A stretch of 64,000 nucleotides of DNA from Eutreptiella sp. 'Long Island Sound 2002' (lineage: Eukaryota; Euglenozoa; Euglenophyceae; Eutreptiales; Eutreptiaceae), in contig CAXIWF010000830.1 in NCBI GenBank assembly GCA_964036045.1, positions 31,001-95,000 of the forward strand. Reading direction: 5' to 3'. Below the pieces are notes generated by a model that did no database searches, had not been told where the DNA came from, and saw only the letters and a list, made by a program, of their open reading frames with translations. Of the stretch, positions 23,561 through 37,600 are shown one piece after another; position 1 is the stretch's first letter; every line of letters starts with the position of its first letter. A program made the translations under genes and the position numbers.

Positions 23561-26500
23561 GTTAGACCCCGGTTTTGTTTGCAATAATGATTTACCACAG
23601 TCCAACCATGACTTCTGCACAAAGGCTGCATGGCCAAGACCGAGCCAGTTTTGGGGCACCGTCGCCACAATGTGGGGCACAAACAGTTAGTGCAGCATTG
23701 CCGCGAAAAACACATGGTTAGACCCCTGATTTGTGTGCAATAATGATTTACGACAGTCCAACCATGACTTCTGCACAAAGGCTACATGGCCAAGACCGAG
23801 CGAGTTTTGGGGCACAGTGGCCACAATGTGGGGCACAAACAGTGAGTGCAGCATTGCCGCGAAAAACACATGGTGAGACCCCAGTTTTGTGTGCAATAAT
23901 GATCTACCACAGTCCAACCATGACTTCTGCACAAAGGCTGCATGGCCAAGACCGAGCCAGTTTTGGAGCATTGTGACCACAATGAGGGGCACAAACAGTG
24001 AGTGCAGCATTGCCGCAAAAAAAACACATGGTGAGACCCCAGTTTTGTGTGCAATAAACATTTACCACAGTCCAACCATGACTTCTGCACAAAGGCTGCA
24101 TGGCCAAGACCGAGCCAGTTTTGGGGCACAGTGGCCACAATGTGGGGCACAAACAGTGAGTGCAGCATTGCCGCGAAAAACACATGGTTAGACCCCAGTT
24201 TTGTGTGCAATGGAGATTTACCACAGTCCAATCATGACTTCTGCACAAAGGCTGCATGGCCAAGACCAGAGCCAGTTTTGGGGCACAGTGGCCACAATGT
24301 GGGGCACAAACTGTGAGTGCAGCATTGCCGCAAAAAACACATGGTGAGACCACAGTTTTGTGTGCAATAATGATTTACCACAGTCCAATCATGACTTCTG
24401 CACAAAGGCTGCATGGCCAAGACCGATCCAGTTTTGGGGCACAGTGGCCACAATGTGGGGCACAAACTGTGAGTGCAGCATTGCCGCAAAAAACACATGG
24501 TGAGACCCCAGTTTTGTGTGCAATAATGATTTACCACAGTCCAATCATGACTTCTGCACAAAGGCTGCATGGCCAAGACCGATCCAGTTTTGGGGCACAG
24601 TGGCCACAATGTGGGGCACAAACTGTGAGTGCAGCATTGCCGCACAAAACACATGGTGTGACCCCAGTTTTTTGTGTAATAATGATTTACCACAGTCCAA
24701 CCATGACTTCTGCACAAAGGCTGCATGGCCAAAACCGAGCCAGCTTTGGGGCACAGTGGCCACAATGTGGGGCACAAACAGTTAGTGCAGCATTGCCGCA
24801 AAAAACACATGGTTAGACCCCAGTTTTGTGTGTAATAATGATTTACCACAGTCCAACCATGACTTATGCACAAAGGCTGCATGGCCAAGACCGAGCCAGC
24901 TTTGGGGCACAGTGGCCACAATGTGGGGCACAAACAGTGTGTGCAGCATTGCTGCAAAAAACACATCGTGAGGCCCCAGTTTTGTGTGCAATAATGATTT
25001 ACCACAGTCCAACCATGACTTCTGCACAAAGGCTGCATGGCCAAGACCGAGCCAGTTTTGGAGCATTGTGACCACACTGTGGGGCACAAACAGTGAGTGC
25101 AGCATTTCCGCGAAAAACACATGGTGAGACCACAGTTTTGTGTGCAATAATGATTTACCACAGTCCAACGATGACTTCTGCACAAAGGCTGCATGGCCAA
25201 GACCGATCCAGTTTTGGGGCACAGTGGCCACAATGTGGGGCACAAACTGTGAGTGCAGCATTGCCGCAAAAAACACATGGTTAGACCCCAGTTTTGTGTG
25301 CAATAATGATTTACCACAGTCCAATCATGACTTCTGCACAAAGGCTGCATGGCCAAGACCGAGCCAGTTTTGGAGCATTGTGACCACAATGTGGGGCACA
25401 AACTGTGAGTGCAGCATTGCCGCAAAAAACACATGGTGAGACCCCAGTTTTGTGTGCAATAATGATTTACCACAGTCCAACCATGACTTCTGCACAAAAA
25501 CTGCATGGCCAAGACCGAGCCAGCTTTGGGGCACAGTGGCCACAATGTGGGGCACAAACAGTGAGTGCAGCATTGCCGCAAAAAACACATGGTGAGGCCC
25601 CAGTTTTGTGTACAATAATGATTTACCACAGTCCAATCATGACCTCTGCACAAAGGCTGCATGGCCAAGACCGAGCCAGTTTTGGAGCATTGTGACCACA
25701 ATGTGGGGCACAAACTGTGAGTGCAGCATTGCCGCAAAAAACACACGGTGAGACCCCTGTTTTGTGTGCAATAATGATTTACCACAGTCCAATCATGACT
25801 TCTGCACAAAGGCTGCATGGCCAAGACCGAGCCAGTTTTGGAGCATTGTGACCACAATGTGGGGCACAAACAGTGAGTGCAGCATTGCCGCAAAAAACAC
25901 ATGCTGAGACCCCAGTTTTGTGTGTAATAATGATTTACCACAGTCCAACCATGACTTCTGCACAAAGGCTGCATGGCCAAGACCGAGCCAGTTTTGGGGC
26001 ACAGTGACCACAATGTGGGGCACAAACTGTGAGTGCAGCATTGCCGCAAAAAACACATGGTGAGGCCCCAGTTCTGTGTGTAATAATGATTTACAACAGT
26101 CCAATCATGACTTCTGCACAAAGGCTGCATGGCCAAGACCAAGCCAGTTTTGGGGCACAGTGGCCACAATGTGGGGCACAAACAGTGAGTGCAGCATTGC
26201 CGCAAAAAACACATGGTTAGACCCCAGTTTGGTGTGTAATAATGATTTACCACAGTCCAACCATGACTTCTGCACAAAGGCTGCATGACCAAGACCGAGC
26301 CAGTTTTGGGGCACAGTGGCCACAATGAGGGGCACAAACTGTGAGTGCAGCATTGCCGCAAAATACACATGGTTAGACCCCAGTTTTGTGTGTAATAATG
26401 ATTTACCACAGTCCAACCATGACTTCTGCACAAAGGCTGCATGGCCAAGACCGAGCCAGTTTTGGGGCACAGTGGCCACAATTTGGGGACAAACTGTGAG

Positions 26501-28200
26501 TGCAGCATTGCCGCAAAAAACACATGGTTGGACCCCAGTTTTGTGTTTAATAATGATTTACCACAGTTCAACCATGACTTCTGCACAAAGGCTGCATGGC
26601 CAAGACCGAGCCAGTTTTGGGGCACAGTGGCCACAATTTGGGGCACAAACTGTGAGTGCAGCATTGCCGCAAAAAACACATGGTGAGACCCCTGTTTTGT
26701 GTGCAATAATGATTTACCACAGTTTAACCATGACTTCTGCACAAAGGCTGCATGGCCAAGACCGAGCCAGTTTTGGAGGATTGTGACCACAATGAGGGGC
26801 ACAAACTGTGAGTGCAGCATTGCCGCAAAAAACACATGGTGAGACCCCAGTTTTGTGCGTAATAATGATTTGCCACAGTCCAACGATGACTTCTGCACAA
26901 AGGCTGCATGGCCAAGACCGAGCCAGTCGTAAGGCACAGTGGCCACAATGTGGGGCACAAACTGTGAGTGCAGCATTGCCGCAAAAAACACATGGTTAGA
27001 CCCCAGTTTTGTGTGTAATAATGATTTGCCACAGTCGAACCACGACTTCTGCACAAAGGCTGCATGGCCAAGACCGAGCCAGCTTTGGGGCACAGTGCCC
27101 ACAATTTGGGGCACAAACAGTGAGTGCAGCATTGCCGCAAAAAACACATGGTTAGACCCCAGTTTTGTGTGGAATAATGATTTACCACAGTCCAAGCATG
27201 ACTTCTGCACAAAGGCTGCATGGCCAAGACCGACCCAGCTTTGGAGCATTGTGACCACAATGTGGGGCACAAACAGTGAGTGCAGCATTGCCGCAAAAAA
27301 CACATGGCGTGACCCCAGTTTTGTGTGTAATAATGATTTACCACAGTCCAATCATGACTTCTGCACAAAAACTGCATGGCCAAGACCGAGCCAGTTTTGG
27401 GGCACAGTGGCCACAATGTGGGGCACAAACTGTGAGTGCAGCATTGCCGCAAAAAACATACGGTGAGGCTCCAGTTTTGTGTGTAATAATGATTTACCAC
27501 AGTCCAATCATGACTTCTGCACAAAGGCTGCATGGCCAAGACCGAGCCAGCCTTGGGGCACAGTGGTCACAATGTGGGGCACAAACTGTGAGTGCAGCAT
27601 TGCCGCAAAAAACACATGGTGAGACCCCTGTTTTGTGTGCAATAATGATTTACCACAGTCCAACCATGACTTCTGCACAAAGGCTGCATGGCCAAGACCG
27701 AGCCAGCTTTGGGGCACAGTGGCCACAATGTGGGGCACAAACAGTGAGTGCAGCAATGCCGCAAAAAAAACATGGTGAGACCCCTGTTTTGTGTGCAATA
27801 ATGATTCACCACAGTCCAACCATGACTTCTGCACAAAGGCTGCATGGCCAAGACCGAGCCAGTTTTGGGGCACAGTGGCCACAATGTGGGGCACAAACTG
27901 TGAGTGCAGCATTGCCGCAAAAAACACATGGTGAGACCCCAGTTTTGTGTGCAATAATGATTTACCACAGTCCAACCATGACTTCTGCACAAAGGCTGCA
28001 TGGCCAAGACCGAGCCAGTTTTGGGGTACAGTGGCCACAATGTGGGGCACAAACTGTGAGTGCAGCATTGCCGCAAAAAACACATGCTGAGACCCCAGTT
28101 TTGTGTGCAATAATGATTTACCACAGTCCAATCATGACTTCTGCACAAAGGCTGCATGGCCAAGACCGAGCCAGTTTTGGGGCATTGTGACCACAATGTG
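23560..28200 (+). repeat. Heterogeneous type-1 stretch without clear HOR
   Basis: About 30 units with many private changes and indels: CACCGTCGCC (near 23,658), an eight-A tract with +2 bp (24,017), GCAATAAACATTT (24,052), GACCAGAGCC with +1 bp (near 24,256), TTTGGGGACAAAC with -1 bp (near 26,485), GTTTAATAATG (26,546), CAGTTCAACC (26,564), CAGTCGTAAGG (near 26,927) and CATGGCGTG (27,302). Two type-2-like units (AAAACTGCATGG, ATACGG) lie at about 27.37-27.47 kb. No constant shift was found, so this looks like a less homogenised layer between HOR blocks. Confidence 0.7.
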
Positions 28201-31200
28201 GGGCACAAACAGTGAGTGCAGCATTGCCGCAAAAAACACACGGTGAGACCCCAGTCTTGTGTGTAATAATGATTTACCACAGTCCAACCATGACTTCTGC
28301 ACAAAATTTGCATGGCCAAGACCGAGCCAGTTTTGGGGCACAGTGGCCACAATGTGGGGCACAAACTGTGAGTGCAGCATTGCCGCAAAAAACACATGGT
28401 GAGACCCCTGTTTTGTGTGCAATAATGATTTACCACAGTGCAACCATGACTTCTGCACAAAGGCTGCATGGCCAAGACCGAGCCAGTTTTGGAGCATTGT
28501 GACCACAATGTGCGGCACAAACTGTGAGTGCAGCATTGCCGCAAAAAAGACATGGTGAGACCCCTGTTTTGTGTGCAATAATGATTTACCACAGTCCAAC
28601 CATGACTTCTGCACAAAGGCTGCATGGCCAAGACCGAGCCAGTTTTGGAGCATTGTGACCACACTGTGGGGCACAAACTGTGAGTGCAGCATTGCCGCAA
28701 AAAACACATGCTGAGACCCCAGTTTTGTGTGCAATAATGATTTACCACAGTCCAACCATGACTTCTGCACAAAGGCTGCATGGCCAAGACCGAGCCAGTT
28801 TTGGGGCATTGTGACCACAATGTGGGGCACAAACAGTGAGTGCAGCATTGCCGCAAAAAACACATGGTGAGACCCCAGTCTTGTGTGTAACAATGATTTA
28901 CCACAGTCCAACCATGACTTCTGCACAAAGGCTGCATGGCCAAGACCGAGCCAGTTTTGGGGCACAGTGGCCACAATGTGGGGCACAAACTGTGAGTGCA
29001 GCATTGCCGCAAAAAACACATGGTGAGACCCCAGTTTTGTGTGCAATAATGATTTACCACAGTCCAACCATGACTTCTGCACAAAGGCTGCATGGCCAAG
29101 ACCGAGCCAGCTTTGGGGCACAGTGGCCACAATGTGGGGCACAAACTGTGAGTGCAGCATTGCCGCAAAAAACACATGGTGAGACCCCTGTTTTGTGTGC
29201 AATAATGATTTACCACAGTCCAACCATGACTTCTTCACAAAGGCTGCATGGCCAAGACCGAGCCAGTTTTGGAGCATTGTGACCACACTGTGGGGCACAA
29301 ACTGTGAGTGCAGCATTGCCGCAAAAAACACATGCTGAGACCCCAGTTTTGTGTGCAATAATGATTTACCACAGTCCAATCATGACTTCTGCACAAAGGC
29401 TGCATGGCCAAGACCGAGCCAGTTTTGGGGCATTGTGACCACAATGTGGGGCACAAACAGTGAGTGCAGCATTGCCGCAAAAAACACACGGTGAGACCCC
29501 AGTCTTGTGTGTAATAATGATTTACCACAGTCCAACCATGACTTCTGCACAAAAACTGCATGGCCAAGACCGAGCCAGTTTTGGGGCACAGTGGCCACAA
29601 TGTGGGGCACAAACTGTGAGTGCAGCATTGCCGCAAAAAAGACATGGTTAGACCCCAGTTTTGTGTGCAATAATGATTTACCACAGTGCAACCATGACTT
29701 CTGCACAAAGGCTGCATGGCCAAGACCGAGCCAGTTTTGGAGCATTGTGACCACACTGTGCGGCACAAACTGTGAGTGCAGCATTGCCGCAAAAAACACA
29801 TGGTGAGACCCCTGTTTTGTGTGCAATAATGATTTACCACAGTGCAACCATGACTTCTGCACAAAGGCTGCATGGCCAAGACCGAGCCAGTTTTGGAGCA
29901 TTGTGACCACACTGTGGGGCACAAACAGTGAGTGCAGCATTGCCGCAAAAAACACATGGTGAGACCCCAGTCTTGTGTGTAACAATGATTTACCACAGTC
30001 CAACCATGACTTCTGCACAAAGGCTGCATGGCCAAGACCGAGCCAGTTTTGGGGCACAGTGGCCACAATGTGGGGCACAAACTGTGAGTGCAGCATTGCC
30101 GCAAAAAAGACATGGTGAGACCCCTGTCTTGTGTGCAATAATGATTTACCACAGTGCAACCATGACTTCTGCACAAAGGCTGCATGCCCAAGACCGAGCC
30201 AGTTTTGGAGCATTGTGACCACACTGTGGGGCACAAACTGTGAGTGCAGCATTGCCGCAAAAAACACATGCTGAGACCCCAGTTTTGTGTGCAATAATGA
30301 TTTACCACAGTCCAATCATGACTTCTGCACAAAGGCTGCATGGCCAAGACCGAGCCAGTTTTGGGGCATTGTGACCACAATGTGGGGCACAAACAGTGAG
30401 TGCAGCATTGCCGCAAAAAACACATGGTGAGACCCCAGTCTTGTGTGTAACAATGATTTACCACAGTCCAACCATGACTTCTGCACAAAGGCTGCATGGC
30501 CAAGACCGGGCCAGTTTTGGGGCACAGTGGCCACAATGTGGGGCACAAACTGTGAGTGCAGCATTGCCGCAAAAAAGACATGGTGAGACCCCTGTTTTGT
30601 GTGCAATAATGATTTACCACAGTGCAACCATGACTTCTGCACAAAGGCTGCATGCCCAAGACCGAGCCAGTTTTGGAGCATTGTGACCACACTGTGGGGC
30701 ACAAACTGTGAGTGCAGCATTGCCGCAAAAATCACATGCTGAGACCCCAGTTTTGTGTGCAATAATGATTTACCACAGTCCAATCATGACTTCTGCACAA
30801 AGGCTGCATGGCCAAGACCGAGCCAGTTTTGGGGCATTGTGACCACAATGTGGGGCACAAACTGTGAGTGCAGCATTGCCGCAAAAAACACATGGTGAGA
30901 CCCCAGTCTTGTGTGTAATAATGATTTACCACAGTCAAACCATGACTTCTGCACAAAAACTGCATGGCTAAGACCGAGCCAGTTTTGGGGCACAGTGGCC
31001 ACAATGTGGGGCACAAACTGTGAGTGCAGCATTGCCGCAAAAAACAGATGCTGAGACCCCAGTTTTGTGTGCAATAATGATTTACCACAGTCCAATCATG
31101 ACTTCTGCACAAAGGCTGCATGGCCAAGACCGAGCCAGTTTTGGGGCATTGTGACCACAATGTGGGGCACAAACTGTGAGTGCAGCATTGCGGCAAAAAA

Positions 31201-34200
31201 CACATGGTGAGACCCCAGTCTTGTGTGTAATAATGATTTACCACAGTCCAACCATGACTGCTGCACAAAGGCTGCATGGCCAAGACCGAGCCAGTTTTGG
31301 AGCATTGTGACCACACTGTGGGCCACAAACTGTGAGTGCAGCATTGCCGCAAAAAACACATGCTGAGACCCCAGTTTTGTGTGCAATAATGATTTACCAC
31401 AGTCCAATCATGACTTCTGCACAAAGGCTGCATGGCCAAGACCGAGCCAGTTTTGGGGCATTGTGACCACAATGTGGGGCACAAACAGTGAGTGCAGCAT
31501 TGCCGCAAAAAACACATGGTGAGACCCCAGTCTTGTGTGTAACAATGATTTACCACAGTCCAACCATGACTTCTGCACAAAGGCTGCATGGCCAAGACCG
31601 AGCCAGTTTTGGGGCACAGTGGCCACAATGTGGGGCACAAACTGTGAGTGCAGCATTGCCGCAAAAAAGACATGGTGAGACCCCTGTTTTGTGTGCAATA
31701 ATGATTTACCACAGTGCAACCATGACTTCTGCACAAAGGCTGCATGCCCAAGACCGAGCCAGTTTTGGAGCATTGTGACCACACTGTGGGGCACAAACTG
31801 TGAGTGCAGCATTGCCGCAAAAAACACATGCTGAGACCCCAGTTTTGTGTGCAATAATGATTTACCACAGTCCAATCATGACTTCTGCACAAAGGCTGCA
31901 TGGCCAAGACCGAGCCAGTTTTGGGGCATTGTGACCACAATGTGGGGCACAAACAGTGAGTGCAGCATTGCCGCAAAAAACAGATGGTGAGACCCCAGTC
32001 TTGTGTGTAACAATGATTTACCACAGTCCAACCATGACTTCTGCACAAAGGCTGCATGGCCAAGACCGAGCCAGTTTTGGGGCACAGTGGCCACAATGTG
32101 GGGCACAAACTGTGAGTGCAGCATTGCTGCAAAAAAGACATGGTGAGACCCCAGTCTTGTGTGTAATAATGATTTACCACAGTGCAACCATGACTTCTGC
32201 ACAAAAACTGCATGGCTAAGACCGAGGCAGTTTTGGGGCACAGTGGCCACAATGTGGGGCACAAACTGTGAGTGCAGCATTGCCGCAAAAAACAGATGCT
32301 GAGACCCCAGTTTTGTGTGCAATAATGATTTACCACAGTCCAATCATGACTTCTGCACAAAGGCTGCATGGCCAAGACCGAGCCAGTTTTGGGGCATTGT
32401 GACCACACTGTGGGGCACAAACTGTGAGTGCAGCATTGCCGCAAAAATCACATGCTGAGACCCCAGTTTTGTGTGCAATAATGATTTACCACAGTCCAAT
32501 CATGACTTCTGCACAAAGGCTGCATGGCCAAGACCGAGCCAGTTTTGGGGCATTGTGACCACAATGTGGGGCACAAACTGTGAGTGCAGCATTGCCGCAA
32601 AAAACACATGGTGAGACCCCAGTCTTGTGTGTAATAATGATTTACCACAGTCAAACCATGACTTCTGCACAAAAACTGCATGGCTAAGACCGAGCCAGTT
32701 TTGGGGCACAGTGGCCACAATGTGGGGCACAAACTGTGAGTGCAGCATTGCCGCAAAAAACAGATGCTGAGACCCCAGTTTTGTGTGCAATAATGATTTA
32801 CCACAGTCCAATCATGACTTCTGCACAAAGGCTGCATGGCCAAGACCGAGCCAGTTTTGGGGCATTGTGACCACAATGTGGGGCACAAACTGTGAGTGCA
32901 GCATTGCGGCAAAAAACACATGGTGAGACCCCAGTCTTGTGTGTAATAATGATTTACCACAGTCCAACCATGACTGCTGCACAAAGGCTGCATGGCCAAG
33001 ACCGAGCCAGTTTTGGAGCATTGTGACCACACTGTGGGCCACAAACTGTGAGTGCAGCATTGCCGCAAAAAACACATGCTGAGACCCCAGTTTTGTGTGC
33101 AATAATGATTTACCACAGTCCAATCATGACTTCTGCACAAAGGCTGCATGGCCAAGACCGAGCCAGTTTTGGGGCATTGTGACCACAATGTGGGGCACAA
33201 ACAGTGAGTGCAGCATTGCCGCAAAAAACACATGGTGAGACCCCAGTCTTGTGTGTAACAATGATTTACCACAGTCCAACCATGACTTCTGCACAAAGGC
33301 TGCATGGCCAAGACCGAGCCAGTTTTGGGGCACAGTGGCCACAATGTGGGGCACAAACTGTGAGTGCAGCATTGCCGCAAAAAAGACATGGTGAGACCCC
33401 TGTTTTGTGTGCAATAATGATTTACCACAGTGCAACCATGACTTCTGCACAAAGGCTGCATGCCCAAGACCGAGCCAGTTTTGGAGCATTGTGACCACAC
33501 TGTGGGGCACAAACTGTGAGTGCAGCATTGCCGCAAAAAACACATGCTGAGACCCCAGTTTTGTGTGCAATAATGATTTACCACAGTCCAATCATGACTT
33601 CTGCACAAAGGCTGCATGGCCAAGACCGAGCCAGTTTTGGGGCATTGTGACCACAATGTGGGGCACAAACAGTGAGTGCAGCATTGCCGCAAAAAACAGA
33701 TGGTGAGACCCCAGTCTTGTGTGTAACAATGATTTACCACAGTCCAACCATGACTTCTGCACAAAGGCTGCATGGCCAAGACCGAGCCAGTTTTGGGGCA
33801 CAGTGGCCACAATGTGGGGCACAAACTGTGAGTGCAGCATTGCTGCAAAAAAGACATGGTGAGACCCCAGTCTTGTGTGTAATAATGATTTACCACAGTG
33901 CAACCATGACTTCTGCACAAAAACTGCATGGCTAAGACCGAGGCAGTTTTGGGGCACAGTGGCCACAATGTGGGGCACAAACTGTGAGTGCAGCATTGCC
34001 GCAAAAAACAGATGCTGAGACCCCAGTTTTGTGTGCAATAATGATTTACCACAGTCCAATCATGACTTCTGCACAAAGGCTGCATGGCCAAGACCGAGCC
34101 AGTTTTGGGGCATTGTGACCACAATGTGGGGCACAAACTGTGAGTGCAGCATTGCCGCAAAAAACACATGGTGAGACCCCAGTCTTGTGTGTAATAATGA

Positions 34201-36240
34201 TTTACCACAGTCCAACCATGACTGCTGCACAAAGGCTGCATGGCCAAGACCGAGCCAGTTTTGGAGCATTGTGACCACACTGTGGGGCACAAACTGTGAG
34301 TGCAGCATTGCCGCAAAAAACACATGCTGAGACCCCAGTTTTGTGTGCAATAATGATTTACCACAGTCCAATCATGACTTCTGCACAAAGGCTGCATGGC
34401 CAAGACCGAGCCAGTTTTGGGGCATTGTGACCACAATGTGGGGCACAAACAGTGAGTGCAGCATTGCCGCAAAAAACACATGGTGAGACCCCAGTCTTGT
34501 GTGTAACAATGATTTACCACAGTCCAACCATGACTTCTGCACAAAGGCTGCATGGCCAAGACCGAGCCAGTTTTGGGGCACAGTGGCCACAATGTGGGGC
34601 AGAAACTGTGAGTGCAGCATTGCCGCAAAAAAGACATGGTGAGACCCCTGTTTTGTGTGCAATAATGATTTACCACAGTGCAACCATGACTTCTGCACAA
34701 AGGCTGCATGCCCAAGACCGAGCCAGTTTTGGAGCATTGTGACCACACTGTGGGGCACAAACTGTGAGTGCAGCATTGCCGCAAAAAACACATGCTGAGA
34801 CCCCAGTTTTGTGTGCAATAATGATTTACCACAGTCCAATCATGACTTCTGCACAAAGGCTGCATGGCCAAGACCGAGCCAGTTTTGGGGCATTGTGACC
34901 ACAATGTGGGGCACAAACAGTGAGTGCAGCATTGCCGCAAAAAACACATGGTGAGACCCCAGTCTTGTGTGTAACAATGATTTACCACAGTCCAACCATG
35001 ACTTCTGCACAAAGGCTGCATGGCCAAGACCGAGCCAGTTTTGGGGCACAGTGGCCACAATGTGGGGCACAAACTGTGAGTGCAGCATTGCCGCAAAAAA
35101 GACATGGTGAGACCCCTGTTTTGTGTGCAATAATGATTTACCACAGTGCAACCATGACTTCTGCACAAAGGCTGCATGCCCAAGACCGAGCCAGTTTTGG
35201 AGCATTGTGACCACACTGTGGGGCACACACTGTGAGTGCAGCATTGCCGCAAAAATCACATGCTGAGACCCCAGTTTTGTGTGCAATAATGATTTACCAC
35301 AGTCCAATCATGACTTCTGCACAAAGGCTGCATGGCCAAGACCGAGCCAGTTTTGGGGCATTGTGACCACAATGTGGGTCACAAACTGTGAGTGCAGCAT
35401 TGCCGCAAAAAACACATGGTGAGACCCCAGTCTTGTGTGTAACAATGATTTACCACAGTCCAACCATGACTTCTGCACAAAGGCTGCATGGCCAAGACAG
35501 AGCCAGTTTTGGGGCACAGTGGCCACAATGTGGGGCACAAACTGTGAGTGCAGCATTGCCGCAAAAAACACATGGTGAGACCCCTGTTTTGTGTGCAATA
35601 ATGATTTACCACAGTCCAACCATGACTTCTGCACAAAGGCTGCATGCCCAAGACCGAGCCAGTTTTGGAGCATTGTGACCACACTGTGGGGCACAAACTG
35701 TGAGTGCAGCATTGCCGCAAAAAACACATGGCGAGACCCCAGTCTTGTGTGTAATAATGATTTGCCACAGTCCAACCATGACTGCTGCACAAAAACTGCA
35801 TGGCCAAGACCGAGCCAGTTTTGGGGCACAGTGGCCACAATGTGGGGCACAAACAGTGAGTGCAGCATTGCCGCAAAAAACACATGGTGAGACCCCTGTT
35901 TTGTGTGCAATAATGATTTACCACAGTCCAACCATGACTTCTGCACAAAGGCTGCATGGCCAAGACCGAGCCAGTTTTGGAGCATTGTGACCACAATGAG
36001 GGGCACAAACTGTGAGTGCAGCATTGCCGCAAATAACACATGGTGAGACCCCAGTTTTGTGTGTAATAATGATTTACCACAGTCCAACCATGACTTCTGC
36101 ACAAGAACTGCATGGCTAAGACCGAGCCAGTTTTGGGGCACAGTGGCCACAATGTGGGGCACAAACTGTGAGTGTAGCATTGCCGCAAAAAACAGATGCT
36201 GAGACCCCAGTTTTGTGTGCAATAATGATTTACCACTGTC
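28200..36240 (+). repeat. Domain built from a recurring 3-unit module
   Basis: A module with GTCTTGTGTGTAACAATGATT, then AAAAAAGACATGG and CAGTGCAACC, then GCATGCCCAAGACC and CCACACTGTGGGG recurs with its first unit near 29,928, 30,396, 31,488, 33,204, 34,452 and 34,920. Spacings are 468, 1,092, 1,716, 1,248 and 468 bp (3, 7, 11, 8 and 3 units). Related but incomplete forms start near 28,836, 31,956, 33,672 and 35,388. Units with ACATGCTGAG usually follow the module. Confidence 0.85.
30680..34120 (+). repeat. 11-mer HOR, 1,716 bp, two tandem copies
   Basis: Copy 1 (about 30.68-32.40 kb) and copy 2 (about 32.40-34.12 kb) match at +1,716 (11 x 156). Shared markers are AAAAATCACATGCTG (30,727/32,443), CAGTCAAACC (30,931/32,647), ATGGCTAAGACC (30,964/32,680), GCGGCAAAAAAC (31,190/32,906), GACTGCTGC (31,257/32,973), GTGGGCCACAAAC (31,318/33,034) and GAGGCAGTTTTGG (32,224/33,940). 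The copies diverge near 32,409/34,125, where CACACTGTGG becomes CACAATGTGG. Confidence 0.93.
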
Positions 36241-37600
36241 CAATCATGACTTCTGCACAAAGGCTGCATGGCCAAGACCGAGCCAGTTTTGGGGCATTGT
36301 GACCACAATGTGAGGCACAAACTGTGAGTGCAGCATTGCCGCAAAAAACACATGGTGAGACCCCAGTCTTGTGTGTAATAATGATTTACCACAGTCCAAC
36401 CATGACTGCTGCACAAAAACTGCATGGCCAAGACCGAGCCAGTTTTGGGGCACAGTGGCCACAATGTGGGGCACAAACAGTGAGTGCAGCAATGCCGCAA
36501 AAAACACATGGTTAGACCCCAGTTTTGTGTGTAATGATGATTTACCACAGTCCAACCATGACCTGTGCACAAAGGCTGCATGGCCAAGACCGAGCCAGTT
36601 TCGGGGCACAGTGGCCACAATGTGGGGCACAAACTGTGAGTGCAGCATTGCCGCAAAAAAGACATGGTGAGACCCCAGTTTGGTGTGTAGTAATGATTTA
36701 CCACAGTCCAACCATGACTTCTGCACAAAGGTTGCATGGCCAAGACCGAGCCAGTTTTGGAGCATTGTGACCACAATGAGGGGCACAAACAGTGAGTGCA
36801 GCATTGCCGCAAAAATCACATGGTTAGACCCCAGTTTTGTGTGTAATAATGATTTACCACAGTCCAACCATGACTTCTGCACAAAGGCTGCATGGCCAAG
36901 ACCGAGCCAGTTTTGGAGCATTGAGACCACAATGAGGGGCACAAACTGTGAGTGCAGCATTGCCGCAAAAAACACATGGTTAGACCCCAGTTTTGTGTGT
37001 AATAATGATTTACCACAGTCCAACCATGAATTCTGCACAAAGGCTGCATGGCCAAGACCGAGCCGGTTTTGGGGCACAGTGGCCACAATGTGGGGCACAA
37101 ACAGTGAGTGCAGCATTGCCGCAAAAAACACATGCTGAGACCCCAGTTTTGTGTGTAATAATGATTTACCACAGTCCAACCATGACTTCTGCACAAAGGC
37201 TGCATGGCCAAGACCGAGCCAGTTTCGGGGCACAGTGGCCACAATGTGGGGCACAAACTGTGAGTGCAGCATTGCCGCAAAAAAGACATGGTGAGACCCC
37301 AGTTTGGTGTGTAGTAATGATTTACCACAGTCCAACCATGACTTCTGCACAAAGGTTGCATGGCCAAGACCGAGCCAGTTTTGGAGCATTGTGACCACAA
37401 TGTGGGGCACAAACTGTGAGTGCAGCATTGCCGCAAAAAACACATGGTGAGGCCCCAGTTTTGTGTGTAATAATGATTTACCACAGTCCAACCATGACTT
37501 CTGCACAAAGGCTGCATGGCCAAGACCGAGCCAGTTTTGGAGCACAGTGGCCACAATGTGGGGCACAAACTGTGAGTGCAGCATTGCCGCAAAGAACACA
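36240..37600 (+). repeat. Type-1 units between HOR blocks
   Basis: About nine units lie between the trimer/11-mer domain and the 18-mer block. Two units with AAAAAAGACATGG followed by TTTGGTGTGTAGTAATG, and AAAGGTTGCATGG in the next half-unit, occur near 36,660-36,735 and 37,285-37,360 (624 bp apart, four units), suggesting a local 4-mer exchange. No gene or other element is seen. Confidence 0.65.

Noticed and set aside
24040-24065. Polyadenylation signal AATAAA at a variant unit (GCAATAAACATTT)
   Set aside because: A single substitution in one unit creates the hexamer. No gene or downstream element accompanies it.
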